Source: a virus. From it: DNA of 30,471 bases. Location of the stretch: positions 1 through 30,471 of the IMG/VR virus record IMGVR_UViG_3300027302_000024; one strand, 5' to 3'. The position numbers were made by a program, and so were the translations under genes. Under the pieces are notes generated by a model, which saw only the letters and a program-made list of their open reading frames with translations, ran no database searches and was not told where the DNA came from. Positions 6,999-14,111 of the stretch are shown piece by piece. Numbering within the stretch: position 1 is the first letter of the stretch; the number at the start of each line of letters is the position of its first letter.

Positions 6999-7013
6999 AT
7001 ACCTGTCAGGTAT
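6999..7013. promoter_or_regulatory. operator (left region, O1)
   Basis: ATACCTGTCAGGTAT is an almost perfect 15-bp palindrome, with outer bases (6998, 7014) extending it to AATACCTG-T-CAGGTATT. It touches the Cro-like start codon and lies after the predicted start of the leftward transcript. Confidence 0.82.
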
Positions 7014-7030
7014 TACGATACCCCAGCGGG

Positions 7031-7059
7031 ATTATACCTGCAAGCACATTTACCTAGCA
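7031..7059 (-). promoter_or_regulatory. leftward early promoter (pL/pR-like)
   Basis: A perfect TATAAT -10 box is read on the minus strand at 7031-7036. The -35 position (about 7054-7059) is poor and lies inside the operator 7050-7064. A half-operator ATACCTG (7034-7040) overlaps the -10 region. Repressor binding would therefore block polymerase directly. Confidence 0.6.
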
Positions 7060-7064
7060 GGTAT
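7050..7064. promoter_or_regulatory. operator (left region, O2)
   Basis: TTACCTAGCAGGTAT matches the operator consensus ATACCT-nnn-AGGTAT with one change. It overlaps the first two bases of the repressor ATG, so a leaderless or self-regulated repressor message is likely, as for lambda cI. Confidence 0.78.
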
Positions 7065-7743
7065 GAAAGTGTTTAATTTTTCAATGAATATCGACGACAT
7101 AAGACGCGGCAATGCGCGCATGCTTGCAGAGCAGACTGACAGCAAACACCCAATCAAAGGCCTTGCAAATAAGCTTGGGAAGCCGCACGCCCTGATGAGC
7201 CACTACATCGGGAAGAACCCAACAAAGAATATTGGCCCTCAGATTGCCAGAGAGATCGAAGTAGCTTATGGTCATCCTGAAGGCTGGATGGATACACCCC
7301 ATTTTCAAGACACAATCAGAGAACAGTCACGGACGTACGCCTTACCACAACTAATACCAATAAAAGGGTGCGCTCAATTGGGTGACGGTGGATTCTGGGA
7401 AACATTCGAGTATCCAGAGGGACATGGTGACGGCTACATTCAATGGTACAGCGACGATCCTGACGCTTATGCTGTTCAAGGTATTGGGGATAGCATGGCC
7501 CCGCGCATTAGGCACAAGGAATACGCCATCATCGAGCCAAACAGAACCGTTTTTAACGGTGATGAGGTTTTTGTCGTCACCAGTGACGGGCGCCGGATGG
7601 TTAAAATATTCCTGTATTTTCGTGATGACCGGGTGCACTTGGAAAGCACCAATGCCGACCATGAAAAGATTGTCTTGCTCAAACAGGAAGTGTTGACCAT
7701 GCACTATGTTGCAGGAATAGCAAAGGCAAAAGCAAAAATATAG
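7063..7743 (+). CDS. CI-type repressor, HTH plus S24 peptidase domain
   Basis: A 226-residue LexA/CI-family repressor. The N-terminal HTH covers about residues 30-70 (IKGLANKLGKPHALMSHYIG...). The C-terminal S24 domain has the nucleophile in GDSMAPRI (Ser144) and the general base Lys181 in RRMVKIF. The hinge region KGCAQLGDGG (101-110) has no Ala-Gly or Cys-Gly pair, the usual self-cleavage bonds, so RecA-driven cleavage is uncertain. Five operators of one consensus lie at 6999-7064 and 8454-8490, on both sides of its transcription unit. No good ribosome site precedes the ATG; the start codon overlaps an operator, which suggests a leaderless message. Confidence 0.9.
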   Translation: MKVFNFSMNIDDIRRGNARMLAEQTDSKHPIKGLANKLGKPHALMSHYIGKNPTKNIGPQIAREIEVAYGHPEGWMDTPHFQDTIREQSRTYALPQLIPIKGCAQLGDGGFWETFEYPEGHGDGYIQWYSDDPDAYAVQGIGDSMAPRIRHKEYAIIEPNRTVFNGDEVFVVTSDGRRMVKIFLYFRDDRVHLESTNADHEKIVLLKQEVLTMHYVAGIAKAKAKI

Positions 7744-7778
7744 CAAACAAAATCAAAATCTTAGATATGGAGCATCTC

Positions 7779-8399
7779 ATGAAAGCGAGAATCGCAACAC
7801 TCACACTACTTTCAACCCTCATCATCGCAACACCCGTGAATGCTGGCTTCTTACAGGATATTGGTGTCAACCCTATGGGGAAGATCACGACGACGAAGTC
7901 CGACTTTGACGGACTGACAACAATCATGATATCGCCCGCCTTTGTTCGTGACAAAGATAGTAAGTTCTCATGGCCCGCAAAATTCAAACTCGGCTTTTAC
8001 TGGAGTGAAAAATATCCAAAAATTGTCGGCTTTGTAGTTGAGATGGATGGCGTAACAAACATCACTTCGCTTGAATCAAAAATCAACGACAAGATCGTTT
8101 CTTATCCAACCAGTCAGGAATTGCCACACTGGAGCGTTGGCGGAGGTCAAGCTACTTCAAGCAAGATGTTCGCTCTCACGCTTGACCAGGCTAAAGAATT
8201 GATCAATGCAGAGAAGGCAATGCTCAGGGTTAACAATGTGATGGTTGGCTACTTCCATATCGAAACATCCTCTCTCGATCCAACTGCAAAAAAAGCGCTT
8301 GTCAAAGCCCTGCCGCAGATTGAAGCCCTTCAACCCAAAGAAGCATTCCCCAAACCAGTAGCTCAGCCCATTCCAGAAGCATCTCCGCCAGCCTCATAA
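7779..8399 (+). CDS. secreted protein of unknown function, lysogeny-expressed
   Basis: A 206-residue protein with a clear signal peptide (MKARIATLTLLSTLIIATPVNA, cleaved before GFLQDIG). The mature part has mixed strands (KFKLGFYWSEKYPKIVGFVVEMDG) and a Pro-rich C-terminal tail (PKPVAQPIPEASPPAS). The ATG at 7779 is chosen over 7767 because GGAG lies six bases upstream. It follows the repressor by 35 bases in the same direction and ends at a terminator, so it should be expressed in lysogens, where lambda carries rex. A periplasmic superinfection-exclusion or lysogenic-conversion role is possible. I recognise no family. Confidence 0.72.
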   Translation: MKARIATLTLLSTLIIATPVNAGFLQDIGVNPMGKITTTKSDFDGLTTIMISPAFVRDKDSKFSWPAKFKLGFYWSEKYPKIVGFVVEMDGVTNITSLESKINDKIVSYPTSQELPHWSVGGGQATSSKMFALTLDQAKELINAEKAMLRVNNVMVGYFHIETSSLDPTAKKALVKALPQIEALQPKEAFPKPVAQPIPEASPPAS

Positions 8400-8417
8400 A
8401 TTCATCAGTCAAACCTG

Positions 8418-8440
8418 AACCCGCCTAGTGCGGGTTTTTT
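8418..8440 (+). terminator. Rho-independent terminator of the repressor operon
   Basis: AACCCGC (8418-8424) pairs with GCGGGTT (8430-8436) around CTAGT, followed by TTTTTT. The same hairpin appears in the other direction at 1977-2002. Confidence 0.88.
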
Positions 8441-8453
8441 ATTCTCTTAAATA

Positions 8454-8468
8454 ATACCTAGCAGGTAT
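8454..8468. promoter_or_regulatory. operator (right region, O3)
   Basis: ATACCTAGCAGGTAT is a 15-bp near-perfect palindrome with the same consensus as the left operators. It lies just upstream of, and overlaps by one base, the -35 box of the rightward promoter. Confidence 0.85.
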
Positions 8469-8496
8469 TGCAATAATACCTGTGAGGTATTATTTT
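8468..8496 (+). promoter_or_regulatory. rightward early promoter
   Basis: TTGCAA (8468-8473) and TATTTT (8491-8496) are separated by exactly 17 bases. The spacer is filled by operator O4, so repressor binding should shut it off in lysogens. It would drive the rightward operon from 8529. Confidence 0.8.
8476..8490. promoter_or_regulatory. operator (right region, O4)
   Basis: ATACCTGTGAGGTAT, one mismatch from a perfect palindrome. Its centre is 22 bases from that of O3, about two helical turns, which suits cooperative binding of repressor dimers on one face of DNA. Confidence 0.85.
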
Positions 8497-8498
8497 AT

Positions 8499-8516
8499 TT
8501 TTGTCTCAGGACAAAA
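8499..8516 (+). other. hairpin at the start of the rightward transcript
   Basis: TTTTGTC (8499-8505) and GACAAAA (8510-8516) form a perfect 7-bp stem with loop TCAG, beginning near the expected transcription start. It may stabilise the 5' end or be a second operator. The ribosome site GGAG follows it. Confidence 0.5.
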
Positions 8517-8528
8517 CGGAGATCCACC

Positions 8529-8678
8529 ATGCACACACAACAACAACTCCCCGAAAACACCCAGCGCCTGCTGGCGCCAGCCCTTACCAACCCGGCCAGC
8601 ATTGCCCGGCTGGAAAGCGGCTTAAAGGCAACCATCATCATCAACCAGAACGGCCAACTGGCTGTTGTTAAACATTGA
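8529..8678 (+). CDS. small hypothetical protein (49 aa)
   Basis: First gene of the rightward early operon, 49 residues (MHTQQQLPENTQRLLAPALTN-type start, ending QLAVVKH). GGAG lies seven bases upstream of the ATG and the TGA is followed eight bases later by the next start. It has a Gln-rich start and a hydrophobic strand TIIINQNGQLAVV. The function is unknown; small early proteins here often act on host factors. Confidence 0.65.
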   Translation: MHTQQQLPENTQRLLAPALTNPASIARLESGLKATIIINQNGQLAVVKH

Positions 8679-8686
8679 GGTTAATC

Positions 8687-9640
8687 ATGCAAACAATCCG
8701 GGAACACTGGACAAGTTTCAACAAAAAGGTCATTCACCCGCACGCCTGCCAGATCCAGCGTGACGGGATGAAAGGCGCTTTCTACTCGGGCGGCGCCGTG
8801 GTTATGAATCTGTTGCTCAACGCCGATGACGGCCGCTCAGAAGATGCAGCAGTCGTCTACATGGAAGGGCTTCACGACGAGCTGGATGGCTATTTTGAAA
8901 GCATCGACACCGAGCCAGAACCCATTCCGAAATGGGCGTGTTTTTTCATTGAAACAGCGCACTGGATGCACACCACCGATGAACTGGAACACGTAACCGG
9001 CCTTGCCTATGAGTTGCATGGCTTTCGATTGGGTTTGCACCTCGTCGGTTCCATCTCAACAGAGCAATCACGATTGCTTGATGCCGCCATTGATATTGCT
9101 GAAAAGCAGGGCAAGGCGCGTTTTGTCACTGACATTGAGAAGACCGTAACACCCGACATTAATCACGTCATCACCGGTAAAGCCGTGAAGCTACCGCCAG
9201 AAGTGGTAGCCCGCTTTAGACTGCCTCCCACCTTTATAGGTGTTGACCTCAGTGTCGGTGCAACCATCCCGGCATGGGTTATTGCTCACACATGGATGAT
9301 CACTCAGGCCCACGCGTCAGCGGACATAGGCGACTACACCGACTGGACATTCATGCTGGGCTTCCATATTGACGGATTGCTGAGTCACAAAATCATAGAC
9401 GAAGAGCAGCACCATTTACTGGGAAAAGCTCTTGATGCGCTCAATGTCCAAATCGACCCCTGGCACGCTGGCTGGGAAGCCGGAAAAACCGGTCAGCCTT
9501 CATCCGCCAATCCTTATCCGCCCTGTGCATCCAAGCACGAACACTGGCATGACGGCTGGGAAGACTTTCATGGCAAAGGGCGAAAAGCCCGGGAATTCCA
9601 CGAGAAAAATTGCGCCGACGCCGACGAACTCCCTTTCTAA
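8687..9640 (+). CDS. early protein with RMF-like C-terminal domain
   Basis: A 317-residue protein. The C-terminus repeats the pattern of ribosome modulation factor: GWEAGKTG (262-269), then PY (276-277), then WHDGW (287-291). E. coli RMF has the same order and spacing (GYxAGxAG, CPY, WxxGW). The first 250 residues are helical and I do not recognise them. RMF dimerises and silences ribosomes, so this phage protein might bind ribosomes or RNA; this is inference from the motif only. GAGG lies six bases before the ATG at 8687. Second gene of the repressor-controlled rightward operon. Confidence 0.6.
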   Translation: MQTIREHWTSFNKKVIHPHACQIQRDGMKGAFYSGGAVVMNLLLNADDGRSEDAAVVYMEGLHDELDGYFESIDTEPEPIPKWACFFIETAHWMHTTDELEHVTGLAYELHGFRLGLHLVGSISTEQSRLLDAAIDIAEKQGKARFVTDIEKTVTPDINHVITGKAVKLPPEVVARFRLPPTFIGVDLSVGATIPAWVIAHTWMITQAHASADIGDYTDWTFMLGFHIDGLLSHKIIDEEQHHLLGKALDALNVQIDPWHAGWEAGKTGQPSSANPYPPCASKHEHWHDGWEDFHGKGRKAREFHEKNCADADELPF

Positions 9641-9673
9641 CCCTAACACCAAAAAAACAACCCGGAGAACACA

Positions 9674-10321
9674 ATGGAAGCCCTGCTCCCCAAAATGGTT
9701 ATCTACCCCCAGTCCGACAAAGACTGCCCTACCGTCATTTACGGCAACAAACTGGGCCTGCAAACACTGGCCGCAGCCATCAACGAAGTGCTGACCAAAA
9801 ACCCCGACCTCAAAACCAGCACCAGCAGACCGGTGTCCATCACTGCCGAAGTCGAAGGCATGTCGTATCAGATCAAGGTGTCGCTGTCCATCGACCGCCT
9901 GCTCGAAGACGGCACGCTCGGCGCCGCGTTCTGGGAGATTAACCCCGAAGACCGGCCAGCCCCAAAACAACCAACACCCGCCTTCTGCCAACTCAAAGCC
10001 GCCATCATCACCATTGGCCCGATTGACTGGGAAGACCTCAGCATCATGCAACGCGCCCAACACATTGTCAGTGAGTATAACCACTACAAAGTCAAAAACC
10101 GGGTCACCGCCGAAATGCTCATGGTCGCTATGCGTAAGCACCCGGACTGGTATCAAACCCCTGAATGCCACTTTGACATGAGCCGGGCGCTCAACACCGT
10201 GATTGACCTCGATCACCCCGACACCCTGGTACTGCGTACCGACCTCGATGCAGCCCACAAGCGCATCGCCGAACTGGAAGCCGAAAACAAAAACCTCAAA
10301 ACCGAGCTGCTGCCCATGTAA
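9674..10321 (+). CDS. hypothetical early protein (215 aa)
   Basis: A soluble, acidic protein with GGAG six bases before its ATG. The N-terminal half is mixed alpha/beta (MVIYPQSDKDCPTVIYGNKLGLQTLAAAINEVL), and the extreme C-terminus is a short coiled coil (LDAAHKRIAELEAENKNLKTEL). The N-terminal segment may bind a small partner. No catalytic motif is seen. It follows the RMF-like gene by 33 bases and is probably in the same transcript. Confidence 0.7.
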   Translation: MEALLPKMVIYPQSDKDCPTVIYGNKLGLQTLAAAINEVLTKNPDLKTSTSRPVSITAEVEGMSYQIKVSLSIDRLLEDGTLGAAFWEINPEDRPAPKQPTPAFCQLKAAIITIGPIDWEDLSIMQRAQHIVSEYNHYKVKNRVTAEMLMVAMRKHPDWYQTPECHFDMSRALNTVIDLDHPDTLVLRTDLDAAHKRIAELEAENKNLKTELLPM

Positions 10322-10345
10322 GCAGCCGCTGAGAAGGAGTTCGCC

Positions 10346-10585
10346 ATGTTGATGATCGCTCTTGGCCTGCTGTTTACGGCCGGACTAATTGCCAAAGTGC
10401 ATGACCTGACCAAACAAAATCAGGCCCTGCAAACCGAAAACCAAATGCTGTGGTTGAGCAACAACCGCTTGAGCTGGGACGTTGAGCGCGCACACAGCGA
10501 GTTGGAACTGACCTGCATCGAGTACGACATCCCTAGCTATACCAAATTCCGGAGAGTCAAACATGTTGACGCTACACGCCACTAA
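10346..10585 (+). CDS. small membrane-anchored coiled-coil protein
   Basis: A 79-residue protein with one N-terminal hydrophobic helix (MLMIALGLLFTAGLIAKV) and then a coiled coil (LTKQNQALQTENQMLWLSNNRL). AAGGAG lies six bases before the ATG. This layout resembles an inner-membrane spanin or a membrane anchor, but it sits in the early rightward operon, away from the lysis cassette. It overlaps the following gene by 23 bases. Confidence 0.68.
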   Translation: MLMIALGLLFTAGLIAKVHDLTKQNQALQTENQMLWLSNNRLSWDVERAHSELELTCIEYDIPSYTKFRRVKHVDATRH

Positions 10586-10991
10586 AGCCAACGCCGACCG
10601 GGCCGCGATTGAATACCTGACTGAAGTGTTTTTGGCCAGCGGCGGCCAGGTGAAGGCCGTACCCGGTTTTACCACTGTGTTGCACAAAGCCCCGCCGCAG
10701 CGCCGACAGGTGGTGGTTGTGCACAAACCGAATGACATTGCCGTGCCCCGCCCGAAAGCCGCTAACCCAGTGTGGAAACGGGCGCATGAGGTGTTGTTGC
10801 TCATCCGTGAGTATGGGCTGAACCAGGGATCGCTGGCGAAGATGCTGATGATCGAGCGCAGTACGTTGAGCAGCTACCTGAACCAACTCACCCGACCTAC
10901 TCCCGAAGCCGCTAAACGCATTGAGGCTGCGGTCGAACTGATGATTGCTGCCAAAAAACCGGAGTCCGGCCGTGGAATGGGTAGAGGGTAG
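10563..10991 (+). CDS. helix-turn-helix protein (142 aa)
   Basis: The C-terminal half has an XRE-like HTH (LLIREYGLNQGSLAKMLMIERSTLSSYLNQL, about residues 79-110) preceded by a basic linker. The N-terminal 60 residues form a small alpha/beta domain (ATKANADRAAIEYLTEVFLASGG). GGAG lies eight bases upstream. It is a possible regulator of the rightward operon; its target is unknown. Confidence 0.7.
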   Translation: MLTLHATKANADRAAIEYLTEVFLASGGQVKAVPGFTTVLHKAPPQRRQVVVVHKPNDIAVPRPKAANPVWKRAHEVLLLIREYGLNQGSLAKMLMIERSTLSSYLNQLTRPTPEAAKRIEAAVELMIAAKKPESGRGMGRG

Positions 10992-11184
10992 CAATTACCA
11001 CATCGTTTCCGAGTGCGGCAAATACAAGGTCAGCCATTCAAAAGGCGGGCGCCCGCACCGGGACAGATATTCGGCTTGGCGCGTTGAAAACCAGTGGCAG
11101 GCGATTTGCCTGGGCGTTTTTGATGCTGCCGAGGAAGCAAAAAAAGCTTGTGATGATGATAAGGCGAAAGAAAATGAACAATGA
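10972..11184 (+). CDS. small hypothetical protein (70 aa)
   Basis: A conserved-looking single-domain protein (NYHIVSECGKYKVSHSKGG ... YSAWR ... GVFDAAEEAKKAC), probably a three-stranded sheet packed on a helix. GTG at 10972 is chosen because GGAG lies seven bases upstream; it overlaps the HTH gene by 20 bases. The function is unknown. It is common for such small proteins to occur in early phage operons. Confidence 0.65.
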   Translation: MEWVEGSNYHIVSECGKYKVSHSKGGRPHRDRYSAWRVENQWQAICLGVFDAAEEAKKACDDDKAKENEQ

Positions 11185-11773
11185 ACCAAAGATTTTTGGT
11201 TGGGCCGTCAACTGGGCCAACAACCCACACAGCAACGGTACAGGGTTAATCAAAGCCAACATGTACATGGCCAAAGAACTGGCCGACGCCCGGAGAGAAC
11301 AAGGCGCGATTGTCACAACGCTGTATGCAGAGCCACCCGCAGCTATTCAGATTAACGACGTGGCCGCATTGCAGTTTGCCCATGATGCGATGATCGCCCT
11401 GCATGAGGCGTCCGAACCGGACGATACCCCGGAGCTGAATCCCGTTGTACCCGCAGCCGTTTTCAGCAAATTTGTGGATGATATGGCCCAGATCGGCGGG
11501 ATGCTGCATAAGGCGAAGCAGGCATACCCAGATGCTCGACGCGACCTTCAAAAGCACTTGGATCGGTGCGCGTCCGAGGTTGAAACTTGGCCGGAATGGA
11601 AGCGCGCTTGCTTGAAGCCTGCACCTATTCCTGACGTAGTAGTTGATAAACATTTGGATGCTGTATTGCAGGCTGCCGGATCCGATTTACGGTATTACAC
11701 CATGGATCGCACTGTTGCCAGGATGCGAGCAGCTATGCGTGAAGCTATGCAGGCAAAAGGCGGTGCAACATGA
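11174..11773 (+). CDS. hypothetical protein (199 aa)
   Basis: A 199-residue protein starting MNNEPKIFGWAVNWANNPHS. The N-terminal part has a short alpha/beta motif; the rest is helical (FSKFVDDMAQIGGMLHKAKQAYPDARRDLQKHLDRC). It has no known family that I can name. The start has only a weak AAGG site and overlaps the gene before by 11 bases. It ends with an ATGA overlap with the methyltransferase, so the two may be produced together. Confidence 0.65.
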   Translation: MNNEPKIFGWAVNWANNPHSNGTGLIKANMYMAKELADARREQGAIVTTLYAEPPAAIQINDVAALQFAHDAMIALHEASEPDDTPELNPVVPAAVFSKFVDDMAQIGGMLHKAKQAYPDARRDLQKHLDRCASEVETWPEWKRACLKPAPIPDVVVDKHLDAVLQAAGSDLRYYTMDRTVARMRAAMREAMQAKGGAT

Positions 11774-13440
11774 AACGCCGCCCACACGCCAAACACCCTA
11801 TCTACCGCGTCAACCCGCAGAACACTTTCAACTTTGGCGAGCAGTTGGTCGACAACTTTGCCGGCGGTGGTGGCGCCAGTACCGGCATAGAAATGGCCAT
11901 GGGCCGACCGGTTGACATCGCCATCAATCACGACCCGATTGCCGTTGCCTGCCACACCGTCAACCATCCCAACACCACGCACTACTGCGAATCGGTTTGG
12001 GATGTAAACCCGCGTGACGTTGCACCAGCACACCGCATCGGGCTGGCATGGTTCAGCCCGGATTGCCGTCACTTTTCCAAAGCCAAAGGCGCTGCGCCAG
12101 TGTCGCCCCGCGTTCGCGGTCTGGCATGGGTAGTCCTGCGCTGGATGGCCACACGTAAACCGCGAGTCGTGGTGCTGGAGAATGTCGAGGAGTTTCAAAC
12201 ATGGGGCCCAGTGGTACGCAATGACGACGGCGACCATTACCCCTGCCCACGTCGCAAGGGCCACACATTCCGCGTGTTCATCAACGCCATGCGCCGGCAG
12301 GGCTATACGGTTGAATGGCGCGAATTGCGAGCCTGCGACTATGGCACACCGACCAGCCGCAAACGTCTGTTCCTGATTGCACGGCGCGACGGCCAGCCAA
12401 TTGTATGGCCAGCGCCAACGCACGGCCCCGGCCTGCTACCGTACAAGACTGCCGCCGATTGCATCGACTGGTCATTGCCTTGCCCAAGCATTTTCGATCG
12501 CAAAAATCCGCTGGCAGATGCTACCTGTCGCCGGATTGCGGCCGGGATTATGCGATATGTGGTCAACAATCCGGAACCGTTTATTGTCAGCTACTACGGC
12601 GCGAAAGAAGGCGAGAAATTCAGAGGTCAGGGCATCAGCCAGCCGCTGAAAACCCAGACCACTGAGAACCGGTTTGGTATTGTTGTGCCTACGCTGGCTC
12701 CGATCATCACTGAACACGCGAACGCCAGCCATCAACGCAACTTTTCGGCCGACGAACCGCTGCGGACGCAATGCGCTCAGGTTAAAGGCGGTCATTTTGC
12801 TGTGGTATCGGCATTCCTTGCCAAACATTACGGCGGAGTTGTTGGCCACGGTGTTGAGCAGCCGCTTGGCACAGTGACGACAGTTGATCATCACAGCCTT
12901 GTGACTGCCACGCTGATCGGCGCCGGTGGATCAGAGTATTCTGGCAAGCCTGCACCAGTTGATAAACCCATCGGCACGCTGACCACCGAGAACCATAAAG
13001 CGCTTGTTACCAGTCATCTTGTGAAGCTACGCAATAACTGCATCGGTCAATCCGTAGAAAAGCCACTGGATACCATCACCAGCAATGGCGGTCATTTTGG
13101 CGAGATTCGCGCCTTTCTGATCAAATACTACGGCAACGAATCAGGCGGCATCAATATCAACGAGCCTATGGACACCATCCCTACACGCGACCGGTTCGGT
13201 CTTGTGATGGTGCGTGGCGAGCCGTACCAGATTGTTGATATCGGTATGCGCATGCTGGAGCCGCACGAGCTGGCGAAGGCTCAAGGCTTCCCAGATGACT
13301 ACCGCCTGACAGATTTGAACGGCAAAAAACTTTCTAAAAAAGACCAGGTGCGCTTGATCGGCAACAGCGTTTGTCCGCCGATTGCGGCAGCTATTGTCAA
13401 AGCGAATATGGTCGATGTTGTTGAAGAGGTGGCAGCGTGA
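11770..13440 (+). CDS. DNA cytosine-C5 methyltransferase
   Basis: A 556-residue C5 methyltransferase that adds a methyl group from S-adenosylmethionine to cytosine. Motif I DNFAGGGGASTG (28-39), catalytic motif IV SPDCRHFSKAKG (Cys99), motif VI LENVEEF (136-142), motif VIII PTSRKRLFLIA (RxR at 197-199) and motif X GNSVCPPIAAAI are all present. Between VIII and X the recognition region holds about six related units with a PL-x-T-x-T core (see findings). No restriction partner is nearby, so it is probably an orphan that protects phage DNA from host enzymes. It overlaps the gene before by four bases (ATGA) and the one after by GTGA. Confidence 0.93.
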   Translation: MKRRPHAKHPIYRVNPQNTFNFGEQLVDNFAGGGGASTGIEMAMGRPVDIAINHDPIAVACHTVNHPNTTHYCESVWDVNPRDVAPAHRIGLAWFSPDCRHFSKAKGAAPVSPRVRGLAWVVLRWMATRKPRVVVLENVEEFQTWGPVVRNDDGDHYPCPRRKGHTFRVFINAMRRQGYTVEWRELRACDYGTPTSRKRLFLIARRDGQPIVWPAPTHGPGLLPYKTAADCIDWSLPCPSIFDRKNPLADATCRRIAAGIMRYVVNNPEPFIVSYYGAKEGEKFRGQGISQPLKTQTTENRFGIVVPTLAPIITEHANASHQRNFSADEPLRTQCAQVKGGHFAVVSAFLAKHYGGVVGHGVEQPLGTVTTVDHHSLVTATLIGAGGSEYSGKPAPVDKPIGTLTTENHKALVTSHLVKLRNNCIGQSVEKPLDTITSNGGHFGEIRAFLIKYYGNESGGININEPMDTIPTRDRFGLVMVRGEPYQIVDIGMRMLEPHELAKAQGFPDDYRLTDLNGKKLSKKDQVRLIGNSVCPPIAAAIVKANMVDVVEEVAA

Positions 13441-13871
13441 CAATCCTTGATCTATTCGCCGATATCGCCCCGCCCGAAGCTGCAAAGTACTGCGCAGGCC
13501 ATGACTACCAAAACCCGTTTTGGGCAACGCAACGTCGGCACTTAATCGGTACCGATGAAAGCGGCATCGAGCTTCTGGCGGCCTATACCGGCCAGCACTG
13601 GGTAGGAGGTTTTCGTTATTTCAAACTGGACGGCAGAAAACTCCAGTTTTGCTTTGAACTCATGCCAGGCGAAGTCAAGATTTTCAGTCAGCGCGGCTGG
13701 CTGACATGGCCCGATGACGCCATTGTCGGGGGCAATCTGAATTATGCCTATGCTGCCGCAGCCAGTGCTGTCCAGGCGCTGATCTGCAGCAGCGGCACTC
13801 ATCTGCCGGTCGACAGCGAACTGTTGATGCAAGTTGTCAATTTTTGCCGCGAACAGCGACTGCAGGCTTGA
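13437..13871 (+). CDS. hypothetical protein downstream of the methyltransferase
   Basis: A 144-residue protein with GTG start overlapping the methyltransferase stop, so coupled to it. It has an aromatic, strand-rich middle (GQHWVGGFRYFKLDGRKLQFCFELMPGEVKIFSQRGWLTWPDD) and a helical C-terminus. No known domain is recognised. It could be a partner or modulator of the methyltransferase, but the link is only positional. Confidence 0.68.
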   Translation: MTILDLFADIAPPEAAKYCAGHDYQNPFWATQRRHLIGTDESGIELLAAYTGQHWVGGFRYFKLDGRKLQFCFELMPGEVKIFSQRGWLTWPDDAIVGGNLNYAYAAAASAVQALICSSGTHLPVDSELLMQVVNFCREQRLQA

Positions 13872-13884
13872 GGGAGGTACAATC

Positions 13885-14100
13885 ATGAACACCACCTTTC
13901 TAACCACCGAAGAAATTAAGCAGCTCACTGGCTATCAGATCACCAGTCGCCAGGTGAAGTGGCTGGAAGCCAATGCTATCCCCTTTTTCCTGAACGGCCT
14001 CAAGCGCCCTGTCGTTGTGCGTGACGTATTAACCGCACGCAGCGGCCTGAAGCCTGTAAACTCCGACGCCGGCGAATTTGAGCTCGGCGCTGTCAAATAG
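13885..14100 (+). CDS. DUF4224-like protein, candidate excisionase
   Basis: A 71-residue protein starting MNTTFLTTEEIKQLTGYQ. The pattern of LT-x-EEI-x-LTGY followed by RQVKWLEANAIPF...RPVV fits the DUF4224 family, whose members sit directly upstream of phage integrases. The small MerR-like fold and position suggest an excisionase-type directionality factor. The start has GGGAGGT six bases upstream, which rejects the longer reading from 13834. The integrase begins 11 bases after its stop. Confidence 0.75.
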   Translation: MNTTFLTTEEIKQLTGYQITSRQVKWLEANAIPFFLNGLKRPVVVRDVLTARSGLKPVNSDAGEFELGAVK

Positions 14101-14111
14101 AGCACACAACC

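Noticed and set aside
9500-10258. 252-aa open frame on the minus strand
   Set aside because: It is a shadow of two rightward genes that have good ribosome sites and coupling.
11695-12423. 242-aa open frame on the minus strand
   Set aside because: It lies antisense to the methyltransferase, whose catalytic motifs are clear.
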